A stretch of DNA of 64,000 nt. It comes from Rotaria sordida (lineage: Eukaryota > Rotifera > Eurotatoria > Philodinida > Philodinidae). A program made the translations under genes and the position numbers. Positions 38,841 to 52,816 of the stretch are shown piece by piece (position 1 is the stretch's first letter; each line of letters starts with the position of its first letter). The stretch is from NCBI GenBank assembly GCA_905250125.1, contig CAJNOL010000101.1, positions 124,001 through 188,000 of the forward strand, written 5' to 3'. The notes beneath the pieces were generated by a model. That model was given only the letters and a program-made list of their open reading frames with translations. It had not been told where the DNA came from and ran no database searches.

Positions 38841-41800
38841 TTAAGAAAGTGATGATGCTGATGTAGCTGCTGTTGTTGTTTGACTATGACTATTTGTATC
38901 AGTTGCAATACCTGATGTTGATATAGGTAAAATAGTTGTTGATGCACAATCACTCATTGATGGTGATGATAACGGAGGCAAATCTACATAATCTAAATCG
39001 GAATAATCAATTGGTGATGAACCATATAAATAACATCGAAGACTTTCACATATTTGAGTAAATGTTGGTCGTAATGATTCTTTAAATGTCCAACATAATT
39101 CAATTAATTGAAAACTGAATAAATAAAAACAAAATTTCAATTTGACAAAAAAAAAGAAAAGACAGAAATCTTACATTTCATGTGGACAATTTGCTGGTTG
39201 ATTCATTCGATTTCCATTTTTTAAATAATCAAATAATTGTTCAGCAGCTATTGATGGATATGGTGAACCACCATATGTCATTATTTCCCATGCTAATATA
39301 GAAAATGACCATACATCACTTTTTGTTGAAAATTTTCTATCAAATAATGCTTCAGGACTCATCCATTTAACTGGTACACGACCCTTTATAATAGAATTGA
39401 AAAAACAAAATAAATTCAAATGAAATTTTAAAAAAAAACAAACAATATATCAGCAATATTATATTTACATCAGTTTGTTTTCGATAATAATATGTTTGTG
39501 TTAAATCTCTTGCAAGTCCAAAATCAGCTATTTTACATATACGATTTTCTGCTAATAGAACATTTCGTGCGGCAAGATCACGATGAATACACTTAAAGAT
39601 AAATTCTTTATATAAACAAGAAAATTGTCTTTTCATTTTACTTTTTTTGAATGTAAATATTCCATTCCAGTTGCAGTTTGTAAACAAAAGAAAATTAAAT
39701 CAAGTGTTGTTAATGAACGTTTTAAATCATCATTATCATCTTGTTTATATGCATTATCATTTTCATCTTGTTCAAATGAACCCGATAAAATATGTCCAGA
39801 TGGACGTTTACGACGTAAATAATCACGTAAATTACCATATTTGGCATATTCAACAATTAACATAACTTGACCTATTCGATTAAATATTTACTTTTTTTTT
39901 TGTTGTTGTCCGTGAATTTTACAAAAGAAAAAGTTATTTATAAATAATTTTACCTCCTTTTGTACAACAACCAAGTAATGATATTATATTAGCATGTTTA
40001 CCAACCATTTTCATAACAGATAATTCTTTAAGTAAATTTTCAATTTCTTCCGATGTTGCATCCTCTTAAAATATTAAATAAATGAAAGAGTTTTAGAGAT
40101 TATTTCATATTATTAATAATATTTAAATTCAATTTATAACTATAATATATGATAGATGATTTATCAAAAACCAGTAACTTAATTTTGTTATTATTTCATA
40201 TTTTGTCAAATTTTTCAACCAATCGATCGTTTTTATCTATTGCATGAGATATTGTATCTACATAAATCTGTATTTAAGATAAATGATTTCATCATGAACA
40301 ATTAACATGTTCCTATCAATTATTCGAATTGTAAAAAGTTCACACTATTAACTATCACACATTTTTCCGACAACTGATTAGAACCGGAAGCATGTAGTTA
40401 GAATTAGAAGTTTTTCTAATTTCCAATTACATGTTTACATTTCCTCTCTGGGGTAAGATCGAACAACTACTAGTAAGTTTAGTGAAAAAATCCAAAATAA
40501 TATCTGCACAAAGCAAAATAGATGTTTTGGCGCAGTCCTTAGTTTGAGTTTTGAAATAGTTTCAATTCAATATTGTTGTAGAGCATTGAATTCTGTACAA
40601 AATGACATATTATAATAAACGAAATGTCATCTATGCATTTCTACTAAAGAGTTAGTATCTATAGCAATCGACATTGGTTAAACAATCACCGTTCATTTGA
40701 TGAGTAAAAAAAAATTTAGAATGGTTTAGTTAGCCGGACCTTCGTTCTTGGGATATTGAAATTTTACTAAATTTTTCAGCAAAAAGCTTAGTTGATTTCC
40801 TATATAATCTGAAGAAGACAACAGCTTTTCTATTGAAAAATCCAGTAAAATTTTGGCATCTCAAGAACGAAGGTCTGGAAAACTCAACCATTCAAGACTT
40901 TCTATTTACTCATCAAGTGATCATCGTTCTCAGTCGAAAAAACGATTTGACAACTGAAGACGTTCCCTCGTGAGTCATTAAAACATATTTCGCATTTTGA
41001 ATTTGATAGTTTTCAATCGAAATACAAAATTGACCAAACTAGTATTCGGTACAACTAGTATTTGAATCAATGTTATCTCCGAAGAGAATTTTGAACACCT
41101 ATTCGAAAAGAGCGAAAAACATTTGATTCTAACTAATTACTTTTTGCTCTAAGCAACTGTCTGAAAAAAAAAGGAGTGAATATTTGATGTCATAGGTTAA
41201 ATGAAAAACGAAACTAATTGAAGTATTTTATTGATATATGATAATATCGATTAATTATTCTGCATTATTTATTTATTAATTTACCTCGAACAGTTTTAAT
41301 TGCCACGGTTGTTATTTTATCTTTTGAATTAATATTTTTGGCTAAACCTTGATATACAAAACCAAATGCACCTTTACCAATTAAATGACCAATCGTTAGA
41401 CTACAAAAATTTAAATCTATACATTAAATTTCAAAATAAAAAAAAAAGTAAATTTTCATTTTACTTTTCACGAGGAAATTCACATTGATCATCATAATAT
41501 GATGAAATAATTGTTGATATTGTTCCTTCAGTTGGAAAACGACGACAACCATCTTCCATTAATGGTTTTCTTGTTTTAGGATCAATATCACTTCGATAAA
41601 GTTGATTCTATTTTATAAGAATATGTTAAAACTAAATCAACTAAAAGAAAGAAAAAAAACGAAATAAACTTACAGCTTTTAAGTTACTAATACCACGTGT
41701 AGCTAAAATTCTTGTTGCTAATAAAGTTCGTCGTAAACTTTTCTGATTACGAAAATGATAAATAAGAAAAAATATAAATGCAAATAATAATATTCCAATT

Positions 41801-43937
41801 ATACAAGTAATTGTTATAATTAATTCATCAGGTAATCTATTTGATATAAAACGACGTGTTCCTGTTGAAATATTTCTTAATAATAATGGACGTTCGGATG
41901 CTTAAAAAATAAAACATATATATATACTCATTTTATTAATTAAAATAAATTTTATTTACCAGGTAAAACAATAAGACGATGAATTAAATCAGCAAAACCA
42001 TATTCATTTAAAACTCGACAAAGATAAGCACCTGTATCATTTCTTTGTAAATTTTTTATATTTAATAATTTGACTTCATCTTCTGACATTGTATGTGGAT
42101 TATATTCCTTAAAAGAAAAGTAAAATTATATGTATATATAAACTTGAATACTTGAAAAAAATAATTTATTTTCTTTTTAATCGAAATTAAACGAAATATT
42201 CAAAATTAACAAAACAAAAACAAAAACATATTTATTTATTTGTGCAAATCGAAAATCAGGCGTCACACATATTTATATATATGTACATAAATAATCATTC
42301 ATGATTAACTTCTTGATTATTTAGAGCTGTTTAATCGAGGCTTCTGTTTTTCTTTTTTGTTCCTATAAAGTAGATGATTATTCACATACGCTTGCCATAC
42401 AAGTGACTGTAAACACACATATGTTCAATCATTTCTAACTTTTCTGCTCTTTAGTAGACAATGAGATGAAAGCTAATGGAGTCTCAGTTAATTGTTGATT
42501 AATTGAGTGGTGAATGTCTGCTTGTACGAACATCTAAGAAAGATAAATGAGACTACTTTCTATCTCTTATTTATCTGCTCAACGGATAGAATATAGTCGA
42601 TTAATATATTATTAGTCTCCAGGCAAAATATATTATAATAACTTTTCAAGGACATATCATTCTAAGAAAAAAGAAAATGTGTTGTTCATATATGATTTTT
42701 TTTTAATCTACACACTTAAATATTTTCACTTATTAATTGTACGGCTATTACAATAAATAAATATTTAAAACATGCTTTATATTGATCCTCCTTCTTTTTC
42801 TTTTTGTATTCAATATTGATGATAGCATGCAATAAAACCATCAAATCATCAATGAAAATAATGCAAATCATCAAAAAAGAACACACAATTCAAAGCACAC
42901 GCAAATACACAGCAAAAAAAAAACAGCTGAAAAAATTCTGTAATTGTACTTATGTTACCTGCCGTTTTCCTATACTAAATCTTGATCCATTAGAAAACTA
43001 TAGATAGATAGAGAGTTGTTTTTATTATTATTATTATTCTTTTTTTGTTTTTTATTTTTATTTTATTTATATATAAATAGTTAAGAAGACTTAACAAATA
43101 AAATGAAATAATTTGAATTACCTTAATAAATTCTAATTGATTAAATTGATCATTTTCTTGAATTTTATTCAATTGTCGTCGAACAAACCATTGAACAAAT
43201 GGACTTGAATCAGAATAAAATAAACATTCAAATGTTATATTATCACCTTCATATTGTGTTAAATTTGTTGATTTAGATATAAATACTGGTCGATCAAGAC
43301 TACGACCTTGTACAATTAATTGAAATGATCGACTTATATTTCCTAAACTATTTTCAACAACACATGTATACAATCCTGCATCATACATTGTTGCTTTAGT
43401 AATATTTAAATACATATCATCAATAGAAAACTAAAAGAAAAAAGAAATTAATTGAAATTTAAAAAAAATAAAAAAAAATCTTCAATCAATATTTGTTTCT
43501 ACCAATTCAATTAATTCTGGTACAAATATATGTCCATCTTTGACCCATGTTATTTTAGCTTTTGGTTTAGCTTGATATGGACATTTAAGTGAAATAGATG
43601 CTGATGTTGGATAAACTAATGTTTGTGTTTGTTGTGCAACAGGTTCAATCCAATGTGGTGGACATTGTATTGAACAATTTATTGAATGAAAATATTCGAT
43701 TTGTTGTGATCTTTGTTGATCACCATCATAATAAACATCATCGTCAAGTGGTGGATTTATGAAAGAATCTTGAATTTCGTTTACTATATATATATATATA
43801 TATATCAAATTAGATCAATAAAAAAATATATATATAATTAAAATTTACTGACATTTTTCATCTGTAATAACAGTATTAATATTGATTATTACAATGAATA
43901 TTGTGAAGAATATTTTGATTCGATGAAAAATAATCAT
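38841..43937 (-). CDS. FGF-receptor-like receptor tyrosine kinase
   Basis: Twelve exons: 43853-43937, 43503-43783, 43122-43430, 41960-42107, 41674-41900, 41465-41607, 41285-41400, 39954-40064, 39642-39871, 39469-39591, 39175-39383 and 38841-39114, giving 751 aa. A signal peptide ([19 protein letters not shown]) is followed by an acidic stretch and two Ig domains that match FGFR D2 and D3; no D1 is seen. The membrane helix is [20 protein letters not shown]. The kinase has [58 protein letters not shown], paired activation tyrosines ([19 protein letters not shown]) and [12 protein letters not shown], all FGFR-like. The kinase insert is acidic. The tail is Ser/Thr-rich. The exon 1 donor is uncertain: GTCAGT at 43852 keeps frame, while the stronger GTAAAT four bases on does not. 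Confidence 0.92.
40693..40920. repeat. degenerate foldback in FGFR-like intron 7
   Basis: Arms 40693-40790 and 40821-40920 are reverse complements with mismatches. The best block is GACCTTCGTTCTTG (40737-40750) against its complement at 40863-40876. It sits in the longest kinase-side intron, with no coding capacity. Confidence 0.65.
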
Positions 43938-46040
43938 TGTCTAAATAACAAAAAACAATCATATAAAAATAATTCGATTATGATCATAGATTAATACAAA
44001 TAAAATCGACCTTTTAAATGTATTAGTAATATATTTAATAAAGTAGACTATAGTAATGATGCCTTATTAAATCGTTGTATACGCATATATCTGATTTCCT
44101 CGTGTTCTGTTTATAGACTACACAAGCTTCGATTGATTTGTCCTTGTATAGAATCAATCAAATCGTATCGTACTTTCTGTCTATCTCTTTTCTATTCTGC
44201 AAATAATCATTCTCTTTTCTTTCGCATCCTTTCTCGCTATCTAAACATCCTATATTGCATAGATCTGCATTTGTTCAACACCTTGCTATATTAATATTCT
44301 TTAGCGAATTAACATAATGATAGAAAAACGAAGAACTTAAAAAAAAAAGAAAGCAAATTCATCTGTTTTCCTTTATTCTTTTCTATTCTATATTGCAAAC
44401 ATGATAATAATTACTTTTTCTTACTGTTACTAATCAATCGATCAAACAGAAGGTGGGCGAAATAGAGTTCTATCTGTCTATCTTTATTATCAGAAATGTC
44501 ATTTCACGTCGCGTTTTCTCTCTATGTCAAGATCTAGTAATGGAATGAAATTAGCATTCTTGCAACCTACTATTGATAACCGAAATTCGATATGTTCTCG
44601 ATTGGCATTTATTTATATCTTAGATTTTAACTACTGACAAGTCAAGGATGATTAAACATACATATTTTATATTCTAAATTTTATTCGAGAAATATTTCAT
44701 GGTACTCTAATCACTATCGATTCACTTCTCACCCATCAAAAATCCAAGACAATTTACAATTATGTGAATAAAACAATTACTCATGTGACGAGGTAATATA
44801 TCAATCATAAATAAATGGAACAATTGCAGACATCTGACCTTCGTGTGTACTGGGACGAGTTATAATAGATGGAAGTTTCTTTTTTTTCATCATAACTTTT
44901 CTAATCATATAAACGGACAAAATTATGATGTCAAGAAAAAAGAAACATATAGAAAATTAATGGTATAAAAAAAAGAAATAGTTCGAAGAACGAAAGGAAA
45001 AAAAAATATTTACATTAGTATTTATTGATATCAGAATGATCTTATAAAAAGTTCTACGAAAAAAAAACAACAGTCACTAAACATATATACATATATATCG
45101 TAATAACGGTAGCTATTATTTGAAAATCGAGCTGGTTTTCGAGTACAAAAATAATCAATTTTTTATCATTATCAATAATCAACAGCCTGAAGAAATTGTT
45201 ATTTCGCCTTGTCTCTTTCCTTTTGATTCTTTTTTCTTCATCTCTTAAAAAATTAGCATATTAAAAAAAAACATAAATGAATGTTTGTGGTTAGGCCACT
45301 TGTCACGAGATTTCGAACACAAACATATGTGCATACTCAAGGGTTATATACACTTGACGACGAATGAATAAAGAACCCTTGAATAATTCCAATGTTACAA
45401 ATAAACAAAACAAAACTTGAAATGATTTGATACTACACATAAGTATTTGATAGACATATAACAAGATAACATTTATAGAAAATATAATCATTGATGGAGA
45501 AAAATAATAAGAAATTTCACATCCGTTTCTAATCAGTAGTCTCACGATTTTATCATTTCTTTCTTGGTTAATCGTTACTTTTGATCAACCGACAATCTAG
45601 TATATACTACTGACACATGACAACAACAACAACTGGAATTGAGGCGATCAACTACAGCTGTACTCGATCGTCTCTTTTTTTTAGCGATCATTTGTTGATA
45701 ATAGATCCTGGTCACACATGGTGCCTAAGTATACACTATGGAAAAAGATTAAAAAAACGAACAACGAGAAAACATGATCACTTAAATGAATATATATAAA
45801 TATAGATAATATATATATTGTTTGATTGAAGATATCGACAATCAAATATATTTTTTCTATTCACGTTTTCTTGCTTCTCTATTGCAATCACATGTGTTCT
45901 TATCATCCTTGTGTGTGTCGTTGTCGTCGTGTTACTTTCAAGGGCACACACGAGTACGCAATTATTCTGGCTTTTTTTTATAACAAGGCACCCTGCAGAA
46001 AGACATAACTATAACATTCTTCCTATTTCACGTGCAATGA

Positions 46041-46072
<32 letters not shown>

Positions 46073-48310
46073 GGATACTGCATACTTAAACAAAAAAAAG
46101 AAGCATTAATAACTTTCTGCTCTGTTCAATTTAAATAAAAAGAGAACTTAAAAGCGACGAAATAAGTTTTATAGTTCAAAAAGTATCACTATACTGTTAA
46201 AAAGAAAAGAAGGATTAGCAAAGAAATTAAAAAGAAACCGACCAAGTAGTAGAAAAAGAAAAGTCATATTGATACCTATTTCATATGACTAGTTAAATTC
46301 GTCGATTGTTTCCCATAAAAGATAGCAACAAGTTGTTGTTACTGTACTTTTTTCTGTGTCAAGCAAATGTCAACGATCATCAATCTTTTTTGCTGGTGTA
46401 TTAGCAGTAGCTACAGAAGGTTGTGTAACAACCGGATGTGCACATGCAGCAAAGGTTTTTTTTCACCCTCCCTTTCTTTCTTTGCTTTCTCGATGAAATG
46501 TGTCAACAAAATAAACGATCTGTAGCATATACATATACGCATATCTACGCATAGATATATATGTATATATATATATATATATATTTTTTATATTCAATGT
46601 TGTCTTATCGGTCGACGATGGAATAAATTCAAACTGCTCGTAGAACTAGACAGATGACCCTTTTGTTGTTAAAGCGGCTCACCTGTTCGGCGCGCCATTA
46701 AAACAAATTTTGTTTAGGTTATTTTTTCTTTTGGTTCTTATCTTTCTATCTTGCTCATGTACACGTTTCTATGTCAGTAAATGAATGATATTAATGACAA
46801 TAGTGATCATTTTTCATAATTACAAATTGCAGAAATATTGACGTTGTCGTATGATTTTTTAATAAGCCTATGTATATATAGCAGACATTTTCGTCTTTTT
46901 TTTTGGCATAGAACGAAGAAAAAGAAACGATACTTAACTAATATTTTAAAAAATCAACGCTGTGAACCGAAACATTGTCGTGGATATAGGTAAAGAAAAA
47001 TATACAGTAGTTATATAGAAAGATAGTGTGATGATGGCGAAGAACAGAACAAACAATGACAACAAACGAAGAAGATAGAAAATAGAGAGAGAGAGAGATA
47101 CAGGAGAAAAAAAGAAGGCAGATATCCCACACGTATGTACATTAATGCCCATAAAGGTGATGGTGTGCCTTCTTATTCTCTCTCTGTCTCTCTTTCTTGT
47201 CTATTCTTCTTCATCAACCTTATTTTCTCCTTCTTCTCTTTTTCTTTCTTCTCTTCACACCAACACCGCTCGATATCACTGCCCCATCAAATCATCACTG
47301 ATATATATGAGGAGTATGCAAAAATTTGCAACTAAAGAGGCAAACAACTAGTAAAGTATATTCATAGACGACACGAGATGATATATATGAGATAAATATC
47401 TGAGCAAGCTATATTAAAAAAATACTCAATTACACATTTTTTCTCATGCTTAAATAAATATGAGAAATTGAAAAGTATGACACTAGAAAACGGAAATTCA
47501 AATCCGATAGAGGAAGTTAAAATAAAAAACTATTAGATAATCAATCTATTGTTCTTACTTCTTTCTTTTACATCTAAGTAATACGTTTGATCGTTAAAAT
47601 AATGAACATGTATAGCTACGATGTTTTTTTTTTTTCTGTTACTTATATATCTATCTTACGTAAGATAATAGATCTTAATGAAGTTATTTGATTTAGGACT
47701 TTTACATATATAATTAAAATCAATTATTTATTTCTTTTTCTACAGATATAAATAATTTCATTGAACCATAATATGAATATAACAAAAAATAGCATCGAAC
47801 CATATTATATTGAACACATATAGTGAACATAAACATTTATAATGAGCTTGTTCTGATTGCATAAATACAACTAACAGCAATAGTTAAACAAATGAGATAA
47901 ACAAATTATTTGTTCGAACAACAATTACAAATAGCACTGGATTAGATTAATTCTGCTGTCGAATGTTAAACAAAGCTTCGTCTTCATTAACCACAACATA
48001 GTAATAATAACAATATTCTATGATGAACATATAAATATATGTATTCATAATATCTATTAAGTGAATATATGTGTAGACTGAAAGCGATTTACGTAAATGA
48101 TTACTGAAATGCAATAAATATAATCATTTTTTTTTATATATATATCAACAATAAATTAGAAATTATGATTGGAGAAAGTTTGGTCTCTATAGAATAATGT
48201 CTTTTATATAAAAACAGATGTGTTTTTTTATTTCATTTGAATAATTCAATTTAAAATCGCGCATTTTTATCTTGTTTTTATGTGCTTATTTTCATTCTTT
48301 AATTGTATTA
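43938..48310. other. large divergent intergenic region
   Basis: About 4.4 kb between the start of the FGFR-like gene (-) and NAP1-like (+). It holds TA microsatellites, CA- and CT-rich tracts (47080-47250), and a GC patch GGCGCGCC near 46690, rare in this AT-rich DNA. No exon supported. A long regulatory region for a developmental receptor would fit, but that is inference. Confidence 0.45.
46045..46072. repeat. (AT)n microsatellite
   Basis: Fourteen or so uninterrupted AT dinucleotides. A second shorter run lies at about 46563-46582. Confidence 0.9.
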
Positions 48311-49922
48311 ATGTCATCGTCTAGTGAAGAAATAGTTACAACATCAGATGAATCATCATTATCTTTAGATCATGGTGATCAACAAGAATTTTCATCTTCT
48401 AATAAACATATTCTTTCAACAATAGATAATGATTATATAGATGCATTAAAAAAATTACAAATATCTTATAATCAATTAGAAAGTCGTTATTTAAAATCTG
48501 TTAATGAACTTGAATATAAATTTCATCAACAATGTTCATATTTATTTGAACACCGTTCAAATATAATTAATGGAATATATGAACCAAACGATGATGAATG
48601 TCGATTAAAAACTGATTCTATTGAATTTATTGAAAGATCATCATTATCAAATGATAAATTAGGAATTCCTTCATTTTGGTTACAAACACTTAAACAAGTA
48701 TGATCATAAATAACTGAAGTAATGGACAAAAGTCTCCCACTTTCCATATTGTCGGTTACTGTTAGAACACATCGGACTGATCATAGACCCTGTCGCGTCC
48801 AAAAATTTTGGATTTAGCTCCTGTACACTCTGGAGGTCTGAAAATTTATGTGCACATACTCCAATAAGAAATTATGTATAAGACTTGAGCTTACCTCGAT
48901 TGTTTAAATGCAGCAAGCATTATGATGAATAGTGATGGATTGCATCTATTTATCATTTTAACTTCATAACTCTGAAAACGAAGAACTTTGTAGATCGACT
49001 CATCCGTCATTATTTAGTGGTTTGTTCTGGTTATCTATCATATTACTTTCATTAAAGTTCATCAATCCTTTCTAGAATTGTTACCGCTTTTACATCACTT
49101 CTATTTGGATGGTAAAATATCAAGAATTAATCATGTATTTGATAGAAGGCAATAAGAAGTTTAGTAGGCAATTTTTTTCAGATTAAAAGCTTACAGTAAA
49201 GATAGGCGCCTTTCATGAGAATTCAGCTTGTATTAAAGCAATTGAGACAATCTCATGCTTCTGAACTAAATTCTTAGTACATTATGTGCACAAAAATTTT
49301 CAGGTTTCTAGCATCTGTATTAGCTGATATATTTTTGTTCACTACTATAAAGTCAAACGTTTTAGAAAACATAATTTGTTTTAAGGTACCTATGATTGCT
49401 GATATGATAGAAGAATGGGATGAACCATTACTTAAATGTCTTTCTGATATAAAACTTCAATTACATATTCAACCTATAATTGGTTTTACACTTGAATTTC
49501 ATTTCAATGAAGAATCAAAAAGATTTTTTTATAATAAAATTTTAACAAAATTTTATGAACTACAAATTGAACCTGATGATGAAATACTTTTTTATGAAGG
49601 TACAGCTATTATACATTCAATAGGATGTCAAATTGATTGGATTGATTTAAAAACAAATGTAACACGAAATATTGAAACAGGTGAATTACAATCATCATTT
49701 TTTAATTTTTTTACATCACCAATAAATACTGATGATTGGAAATTAGCAACTGATTTTCAAATAGGTCATTATATACGTGAAAATATTATACCAAAAGCAA
49801 TACTCTATTATACAGGTGATATATTTGATGATGAATATGAATTTAGTGAAGATGATGATGATGATAGTGATGAACAACAATATTCATTTAAAGAAGAAAC
49901 TGGAGAAGGAGAACATTTATAA
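48311..49922 (+). CDS. nucleosome assembly protein 1-like histone chaperone
   Basis: Two exons, 48311-48697 and 49386-49922, encode 307 aa. NAP1 proteins shield H2A-H2B (and H3-H4), import histones and help deposit them. The N terminus is Ser/acid-rich, followed by the long dimerisation helix (YIDALKKLQISYNQLESRYL and onward). Diagnostic blocks are GIPSFWLQTLKQVPMIAD, DEPLLKCLSDIKLQ and GFTLEFHFNEE, with the accessory and earmuff region after it. The C terminus is acidic (DDEYEFSEDDDDDSDEQQ). I chose the ATG at 48311 over one at 48272, because the earlier one adds a hydrophobic lead alien to the family. Intron 1 (688 bp) is long for this window. It converges on the TSEN15-like gene 138 bp away. 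Confidence 0.9.
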
Positions 49923-50006
49923 AGAAAGAAAAAAAAAATTCTTACTGATTTGTGTCATTCTAATGTATTTGTTTGTGATTAAAGATATTATATGTTCCAT
50001 ATCTGG

Positions 50007-50016
50007 AATAAATAAA
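50007..50016 (+). terminator. poly(A) signal of NAP1-like gene
   Basis: Overlapping AATAAATAAA about 85 bp after the stop codon. Confidence 0.6.
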
Positions 50017-50056
50017 TTCGTTTAAAATAGATTTTCTTAATAGATTTTTATCGATA

Positions 50057-50062
50057 TTTATT
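50057..50062 (-). terminator. poly(A) signal overlapping the TSEN15-like stop codon
   Basis: On the minus strand the stop codon TAA at 50061-50063 runs straight into an AATAAA (ACTAATAAATATC). The mRNA therefore has a very short 3' UTR. Confidence 0.55.
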
Positions 50063-52816
50063 AGTCCCAAGTAGCATTTGTCTCATTTGTAGGCCATTCA
50101 TTATTAACTATTTCTTTTTTCATTTCATTTGTAGTGAAGTCATCATTAATCGTAGATATTATTTGATTATTTGAAGTTTCTGTTTCTGTTTTTGTTATGA
50201 TGGGTGATGAAAGATCAAATGAAAAATTGAAATAACCTAATGTAAAATCATTTGCAATAATTGCCATCAATACACTAAAGAATAACGAAAAGAAAAATTA
50301 AAAAAAAAACTTTTGTTAGATTATTGCCTTTGATTTCATATTATTGTTTAATAAAATATTTGAAATATAAGGAGAACATATACGTACTTAATTTATTAAA
50401 AAAACTGATTCGCCACTAAATCAGAGGATGTAACGGATGGTACAAAAGTTCTGTTTTAGCTTTGTTTTCAGTATAGCGTGATCTACTTGTAACTTCACAT
50501 ACAATCAATGATTAGAAGTGCATTTGATCGATTTGTTTTGCATTAGACTTTAGAAATTTTCAGACACATTATGTGTGAATGTAACCAACACGGCACGAGC
50601 TTTCTAGTGGGATCAACATATTCAAATTACAAAACTACGGATTTCATAGAAAAAAGTTTTATTAAAAAATTAATCTTCTCTCTACAATGTCTATAGAAGT
50701 TTTTCTGATAATATCTGATAGAAAAATTGTATTCTGTTTTATGTAATGCACTTCTGTAGACGACTCATTAAACTCTAGTAGAACATAAAATATGTGTTTT
50801 GACTAACTTTGATTGCTGGAAAACATCTTATCTTGTCGAAATCATTTATTAGTTGTGAACACTTTTCACTAGCAAAGGACGTTGGAAAAATGTTGATTTC
50901 GAACTCAATCGATAACTTGAAAGCTTGATTTTTACCTGTTTACAGTGTTTTCTCATAGCGCTACAAAACTCCAAAACAAGACGATAAACAAGATTAACTT
51001 TCTCAGTAGATGGAGATTTTCTTCTAAACATTAGAAGTATATGCAGAGAACTTTTCCAGTCAAACATGTTCTTAAAACTTTCCAATCTTCAACAAGTATT
51101 GTAAACTAAATATTTTTCGACAGCTTTGTAGTAGCGACTTTGCTTTTTCTAACAAGAAAATTATTGAGTTTCCACGACAAATTATTGTCACATGATACTG
51201 AAAACAAAATTAATGCAGAACTTATGCACCATCCGTTTTTATATACATAATTCTTTCATAGAAAATCTCTAAGCATATATTTACAATGCAAATAACGCTC
51301 ATCAAGATTCGATTCAGTTGGTTCTCGGCTGACGGAATATAGATATATGCATATAGACGCATATAGGTATAAATATGTATTAAGTAAGGTACTAGATAAA
51401 TGTAAGACGTGACTTGATGTATAAAAGCGACTCGTTTCACAAAATCAAGTTTTTTTTTTGTAATATAAAACTTGATCTTTATGTTTATAAAGAAAAATCA
51501 TTTTTGAATATGCTACAATTGTCTAATTGAGCTCAACTTATACGTCCAATGTTTTTTGGTTTTTTTTCTACAGAAGTTTTGTGAAATTTTTCAATCGTTA
51601 CACTGTTGTAACTATATTTACTATTGTTCTATCATACTATTCTTAAAACTTTATTTTCAATTTTAAATGATAATTGAATATAGTAAATGAAAAAATTTTT
51701 TTATCATATAGAGATCAATACAATTGTTTATAAATAGTTATATTAGTACTATTCCTATTACAAAAGAAAAAAAGAATTAACATCACACTATACAAATAAT
51801 GTGATTTTAGTTAATCATAATCTTATGTTGAGATTCGTTCTTTAACTCTTAATAATTATTATATCACATCTTCATGTATATACCATTGAACCATTGATCG
51901 AACCATTCAATAATTTAATTAATAATGATCATTACTTCTAAAAGCATCTCAGGTCGAGCAAACACGCTCATAAACGACCATAAATTGTCATATATTGACG
52001 TGTTACATGGCTCAATATCACGATCATATTTCTTCGTATGTCATACGAAGGAATACGATCGTAATAGTGAGACATATAATAAATCAAAATTCGGTCATAT
52101 ACGCTGACACACTGAGTGTATATAGTCGTTTCAAAGGGTATACAGATTTCGTCCAGGGACATAACTCCTCGGTTGATTTAAATCTTAATGCATAGGTGTC
52201 CTTTTTTTGTCATTCGACGCAATCATTAGTCGTACCACAGCTGCCTTATGATTACTATGTTACAGACAGGCAGACACAAGTAAATTTCTGTTTCTATACA
52301 TTATCTTTTCGGTCTATAGAACAATTTACTTTCATTCGAAGTATACATAAATTTGTTTTTCGAGAATTAACAATTAGAAATAAATTCATTTTTTTGTTTT
52401 TCTCATTAATTTTTTTTTGAATTTTTTCAAAATCAAAAAAGAAAATATGAATATTTCATTAACCTTGGAATATTTTCATCAATATTCGATGGTAATGCCG
52501 AAGATAATTTTGATCTTAAATTAAATAAATCATCAACAGTTAATTGTTCATCACTTGATATAGGCAAAACAAATGTCAATGGTTGATCATCAGATGGTCT
52601 ACCAAGAAAAAATATCCATTTATTAATCTCATTAAAATATACATGAAGTTTCGACCATTTACGACCTATATTAAATCAATTGAAATCGATAGATGTTATG
52701 TCTTTTAACATATTGAAACTACTTTCATTTGTTTTCTATCATTTATACTTACAAATTTTCAGATCAAAATAGACACGTTGTGCAAATGCTTTTTGTTTTG
52801 GATCACATAAATTCAT
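50061..52816 (-). CDS. TSEN15: tRNA-splicing endonuclease subunit Sen15-like
   Basis: Three exons, 52753-52816, 52464-52665 and 50061-50274, encode 159 aa (human TSEN15 171). The subunit is structural in the complex that cuts introns from pre-tRNA. The order of segments matches: QRVYFDLKICRKWSKLHVYF, then IFFLGRPS, FVLPISSDEQLTVDDLFNLR, and after the last junction VLMAIIANDFTLGYFNFSFD, the terminal strand pair. The Thr/Asn-rich tail is extra. Intron 2 is 2189 bp, by far the longest relative to gene size here, and contains a palindromic repeat. The ATG lies at the first base of an acceptor (TTTGTTTCAG|ATG), only 107 bp after FMC1. Assignment rests on motif spacing of a divergent family, so it is probable rather than certain. 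Confidence 0.65.
51970..52130. repeat. near-perfect palindrome in TSEN15-like intron 2
   Basis: The core 52021-52061 (centre at 52041) pairs with only three mismatched pairs and no loop (CTTCGTATGTCATACGAAG). Looser pairing continues to about 51970 and 52130. Confidence 0.7.

Noticed and set aside
46360..46470. Plausible-looking peptide FAACAHPVVTQPSVATA on the minus strand ending in TGA
   Set aside because: No splice acceptor or start codon lies before it, and the frame is short. The neighbouring sequence is simple T- and C-rich DNA.
51968..52195. Two similar peptides on opposite strands
   Set aside because: The similarity is produced by the palindrome itself, so neither frame is likely to be a gene.
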